Assembly: GCA_016706255.1 (NCBI GenBank)
Contig: JADJJZ010000006.1
Coordinates: 1 to 64,000 of the forward strand
Length of the DNA stretch: 64,000 nucleotides
Reading direction: 5' to 3'
Source: Bacteroidota bacterium
GTDB lineage: Bacteria; Bacteroidota; Bacteroidia; Chitinophagales; BACL12
A program made the position numbers and the translations under genes. The notes under the pieces are model-generated. The model saw only the letters and a list, made by a program, of their open reading frames with translations. It was not told where the DNA came from and made no database searches. Positions 61,436 through 64,000 of this stretch are shown here, piece after piece; the stretch's first letter is position 1, and each line of letters starts with the position of its first letter.

Positions 61436-63043
61436 TTATTCTTGTAAAACAAGTGATTTTGAAATATAATAAGTGTTATCAATTACTAATGTGACAATTA
61501 AATTTTGTAAGGTAAATGATTTATCCAATACAACGTTGTAAACAACATCGCCCGGCTGAGTAATTTCAATTTGATTTGATTGTAATAGCGCGCCGGAATT
61601 ATTTGTTATAAAATACCGTGCAGCTACCTTAGATGTTACATTAAACTTTATTGTAAATGCGGCTGTGGTGGGATTTGGAAAAATTTCCATGGTATAGGGA
61701 TTCGGAACATGAATGGTTTTTATTGTGTTAGGTGCGGCAGGAAATAATTTAACAATATAAATGTTTTTATCCGCAGCAGTGCGATTTGTTTGATTCATAC
61801 TAAATGGGTTTTTTGTCGGGCTGCTGATTCCCCCTAAAATATATCCAATTGTGATTGTATCCCCTTCAAAAAGTGTTTCTTTCAATATTTCTGAATGTTT
61901 CGACGACAAATTGTAATTGGGTAAAAATTCAGAACTACTTCCTTTGAATCCAGGCATACCCCCAGGGATATAAAATTCAACCAGGTTTCCGGTATTATCG
62001 CGTGTTATTCCACTTATTGTATTTACAAACGGAACAAGGTCATCCTGATATAATGCGCCATCAACATAATAGTATTGACTAATTCCACCAAAAAACAACG
62101 AAGTCATTTTATTTTCGAGACTATCATAAATATTGGCGTGTGCAGTATGATAATTGTTTAAATACTGGTTAAATGTAGTTCTGGCAACATAATCACTTCC
62201 GGATATTTCAACCGGATATAAAAATGGCAAATCAACATATTTTTGGAATACACCCGAGGAAATAACCAAACCTTCATTTCCATCCGGGAAAATATGTGAT
62301 AAAAGATTGAAGTCGCGGCGATGTAAATGAATTGGGTCTGTTATTTTTTGATAATTCGCAAACGATAATTCCATGCCGTTGTTGTTGATTGTAAATTTTT
62401 GAATGGCATCGGTATAGGTTTGAACATAGGTGGGATGTCCCATTGGATTGTATTCGCCATCAAACCGCTGTCCGCCAACTAAATAATATAATTCGTTAAG
62501 TTTTGACAGTTCACCGCCGGTAACCGCGAAAATTGGATCCGTAATTTGTTTGAAAAACGGTGTAATATCAGTGTTATTGACAATGGCGTTTATTAAGCCT
62601 GATACGTTTATTGTAGTTAAATTTGGAAAGGTTTTATGTGTAGCGGCGCTTTGTGAATAACAGTAACCACCAATTAACACTAGTGTATCGGCATCCTGAT
62701 AAAAGTTCATGTTGCTTGATTGCAATTGTTCATTAATTGATGTCGGCAAACTATTTAATTCGGCAGACCATACTTGTTGATTTTCAATATCAACGACGTA
62801 AATTTCCGTATTGTTTTCAGATTCGGGAAAGGAAGCAAATGGTTGTCTGGGGTGTAAACCATCTGTTCGACCACCGATAATGAGCCATTTTCCTTCATGT
62901 TCAGCAAAAGCAAATGAATGTATACCAGGCAATCCGCTTAATTGAATAGAATCAATTTTAACACTGTATTTAAAGGGTTCTTGGGCTTTTGTTTCTATAA
63001 CTTTTATAAAAAGTGCAAAACAGAATGCTATAAAATATTTCAT
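61436..63043 (-). CDS. T9SS-secreted Kelch-like protein
   Basis: The protein has 535 residues: signal peptide (1-20, TKAQ), then about seven Kelch-like blades with G-G pairs (LIIGGRTDGLHPR, LVLIGGYCYSQSA, YLVGGQRFDGEY, LFFGGISQYYY, YILGGISSP). A T9SS type A sorting domain fills the last 80 residues (MEIFPNPTTAAFTIKF, ITNNSGALLQSN, NLIVTLVIDNTYYISKSLVL). It should form a beta-propeller exported by the type IX system. The substrate or partner is unknown. It is upstream of the DUF1801 gene on the same strand with 56 bases between. Confidence 0.85.
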   Translation of the reverse strand: MKYFIAFCFALFIKVIETKAQEPFKYSVKIDSIQLSGLPGIHSFAFAEHEGKWLIIGGRTDGLHPRQPFASFPESENNTEIYVVDIENQQVWSAELNSLPTSINEQLQSSNMNFYQDADTLVLIGGYCYSQSAATHKTFPNLTTINVSGLINAIVNNTDITPFFKQITDPIFAVTGGELSKLNELYYLVGGQRFDGEYNPMGHPTYVQTYTDAIQKFTINNNGMELSFANYQKITDPIHLHRRDFNLLSHIFPDGNEGLVISSGVFQKYVDLPFLYPVEISGSDYVARTTFNQYLNNYHTAHANIYDSLENKMTSLFFGGISQYYYVDGALYQDDLVPFVNTISGITRDNTGNLVEFYIPGGMPGFKGSSSEFLPNYNLSSKHSEILKETLFEGDTITIGYILGGISSPTKNPFSMNQTNRTAADKNIYIVKLFPAAPNTIKTIHVPNPYTMEIFPNPTTAAFTIKFNVTSKVAARYFITNNSGALLQSNQIEITQPGDVVYNVVLDKSFTLQNLIVTLVIDNTYYISKSLVLQE

Positions 63044-63206
63044 TGAAAATAATTTCTACAAAAATATTTTTATTTTAATGCGCAGTCTGTTACTTAAGTC
63101 ACTTATTTATACCTTGCAGCAATAAAAGCAGATGATTTATGTTTTAACTTAAATTTTGATATAAATTATATCAATGCCTACAGCAAATAATTTTTAATAC
63201 TAGGTA

Positions 63207-64000
63207 TTATTGATTTTTTATTAATGCTAAAGCTTTTTCTAAAATAACATCTCTCCCTTCAACTAAATCCTGAATTGTTGGATGTATGCTATAATCGGGA
63301 ATTAACCCATGTCCCGTATTTTTATCTTCCTCGTTTATTGAAAACCGTAGTGTAGGGAGTTCAACACGTAATTTAGTTTCAGGTAGGATAATGGTTTTTA
63401 CCAGGCCGTTTAAGCTGTAAATGCTGCCACCACTTTCTTCCCCAACAAAAATAGCGCGGTTGTGTCTTTTTAAGGTAGAAGCAAATAACCCGGAATTTGA
63501 AAAACACCCTCCATTAATCAACACATAAACTTTTCCTGAAAATACCTGTTTCCGAACCTTTTTATTGTATGATTTTTCGCCATTAACTTTTTTGTTTCGA
63601 ACATCATCAATACTTGAATATGCCTGATCTACTTTATAAAAATTATCTACCATATTAAAAGTGGTATCCAACAAATAGGATAGCACATGAATACTATTTA
63701 CCATATTACCACCCTGGTTGTCGCGAATGTCGATAATCAGGTTTTGAATATTATTTTTAAAAATAGTGTCAAAACACTTGTCAATTTCTTTAACTAATTT
63801 TTGATGATAGGTGTTTTTTAAAATTTTTAAGTCCCAGTCTTTAATTTTTAATATGGCAATTGAGTTTTTTGTGTCCATAGTTAAAGTAACTGCTGTACCT
63901 GGTTTCTGACCATATGTACGACTAAACTGGCGATTGGGATAACGGCTTTCGCGATTAGCAAATATTTCTTCCTTCGGTAAGGCCTTAATGGTTGTCACTT
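63207..64000 (-). CDS. S41 family peptidase-like protein, C-terminal part (partial)
   Basis: The frame enters from the right edge and ends at 63207 (about 264 residues). It holds an S41 core: IIDIRDNQGGNMVNS, VYVLINGGCFSNSGLFASTLKRH, VGEESGG, LPETKLRVELPTLRF and GHGLIPDYSI near the end. The nucleophile should be the serine of CFSNSG. As in the protein at 43.5 kb, the CtpA-type GKG lysine is not visible. The two are homologous in layout but clearly diverged. The signal peptide lies beyond the window. The 163 bases between this gene and the T9SS Kelch gene show no clear promoter. Confidence 0.85.
   Translation of the reverse strand, partial: VTTIKALPKEEIFANRESRYPNRQFSRTYGQKPGTAVTLTMDTKNSIAILKIKDWDLKILKNTYHQKLVKEIDKCFDTIFKNNIQNLIIDIRDNQGGNMVNSIHVLSYLLDTTFNMVDNFYKVDQAYSSIDDVRNKKVNGEKSYNKKVRKQVFSGKVYVLINGGCFSNSGLFASTLKRHNRAIFVGEESGGSIYSLNGLVKTIILPETKLRVELPTLRFSINEEDKNTGHGLIPDYSIHPTIQDLVEGRDVILEKALALIKNQ

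Overview
The window comes from an AT-rich member of the Bacteroidota, possibly Chitinophagales-like; I cannot place it more finely. Four things support this. Five secreted proteins end in type IX secretion (T9SS) type A sorting domains. Promoter-like TTG-N~20-TAnnTTTG sequences, the Bacteroidota sigma-A type, lie in front of many genes. Shine-Dalgarno signals are generally absent. Gene orders are typical: ileS-dksA-lspA, and tatA-gatA beside a LysM lytic transglycosylase. About 55 genes are present, mostly in short operons. There is one tRNA, one REP-type transposase with a palindrome, and no CRISPR array, prophage or complete insertion sequence.

Layout. 0-4 kb: the 3' end of ileS, a DksA-like protein with a long histone-H1-like basic tail, lspA, a DUF3137 membrane protein, a MORN-repeat protein and a YetF-like protein. 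4-12.9 kb: a degenerate TraB/GumN-like secreted protein, comB, gcvT, an lpxD-type acyltransferase with a RidA-like gene, an N-terminal-nucleophile hydrolase, then a GyrI-like/VOC/VOC operon divergent from a GlxA-type AraC regulator. 13-16.4 kb: a CAU tRNA, mqnC, an outer-membrane barrel and an amidohydrolase that may be the aminofutalosine deaminase of the same menaquinone pathway. 16.6-23.1 kb: a complete TetR-TolC-MFP-RND efflux operon. 23-31 kb: small secreted proteins, two T9SS beta-propeller proteins, hutU and an unknown helical protein.

31.4-37 kb: a RAYT transposase with a 30-bp palindrome, then a minus-strand block of SPFH protein, two-TM membrane protein and ribbon-helix-helix protein, followed by an overlapping aminotransferase/omega-amidase pair and manC. 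37-40 kb: recQ and scpA. 40-47.7 kb: a TonB receptor locus, an S41 protease, a cytochrome c-copper monooxygenase-T9SS fusion and kbl. 47.8-64 kb: a 1056-residue T9SS repeat protein, two tandem serine hydrolases, a MltD-like enzyme, gatA, tatA, a GC-rich repeat region, an unknown 809-residue secreted protein, a DUF1801 protein, a T9SS Kelch-like protein and a partial S41 protease.

Three genes (AraC regulator, two-TM membrane protein, TonB receptor) each carry one apparent single-base frameshift in a short homopolymer. Correcting one base restores a full-length reading frame in each, so sequencing error or very recent mutation is likely. The most interesting items are the near-leaderless promoter layout, the SPFH/membrane/RHH module, the RAYT-palindrome pair, the H1-tailed DksA, the cytochrome-monooxygenase fusion and the TraB-like protein that has lost its signature residues.
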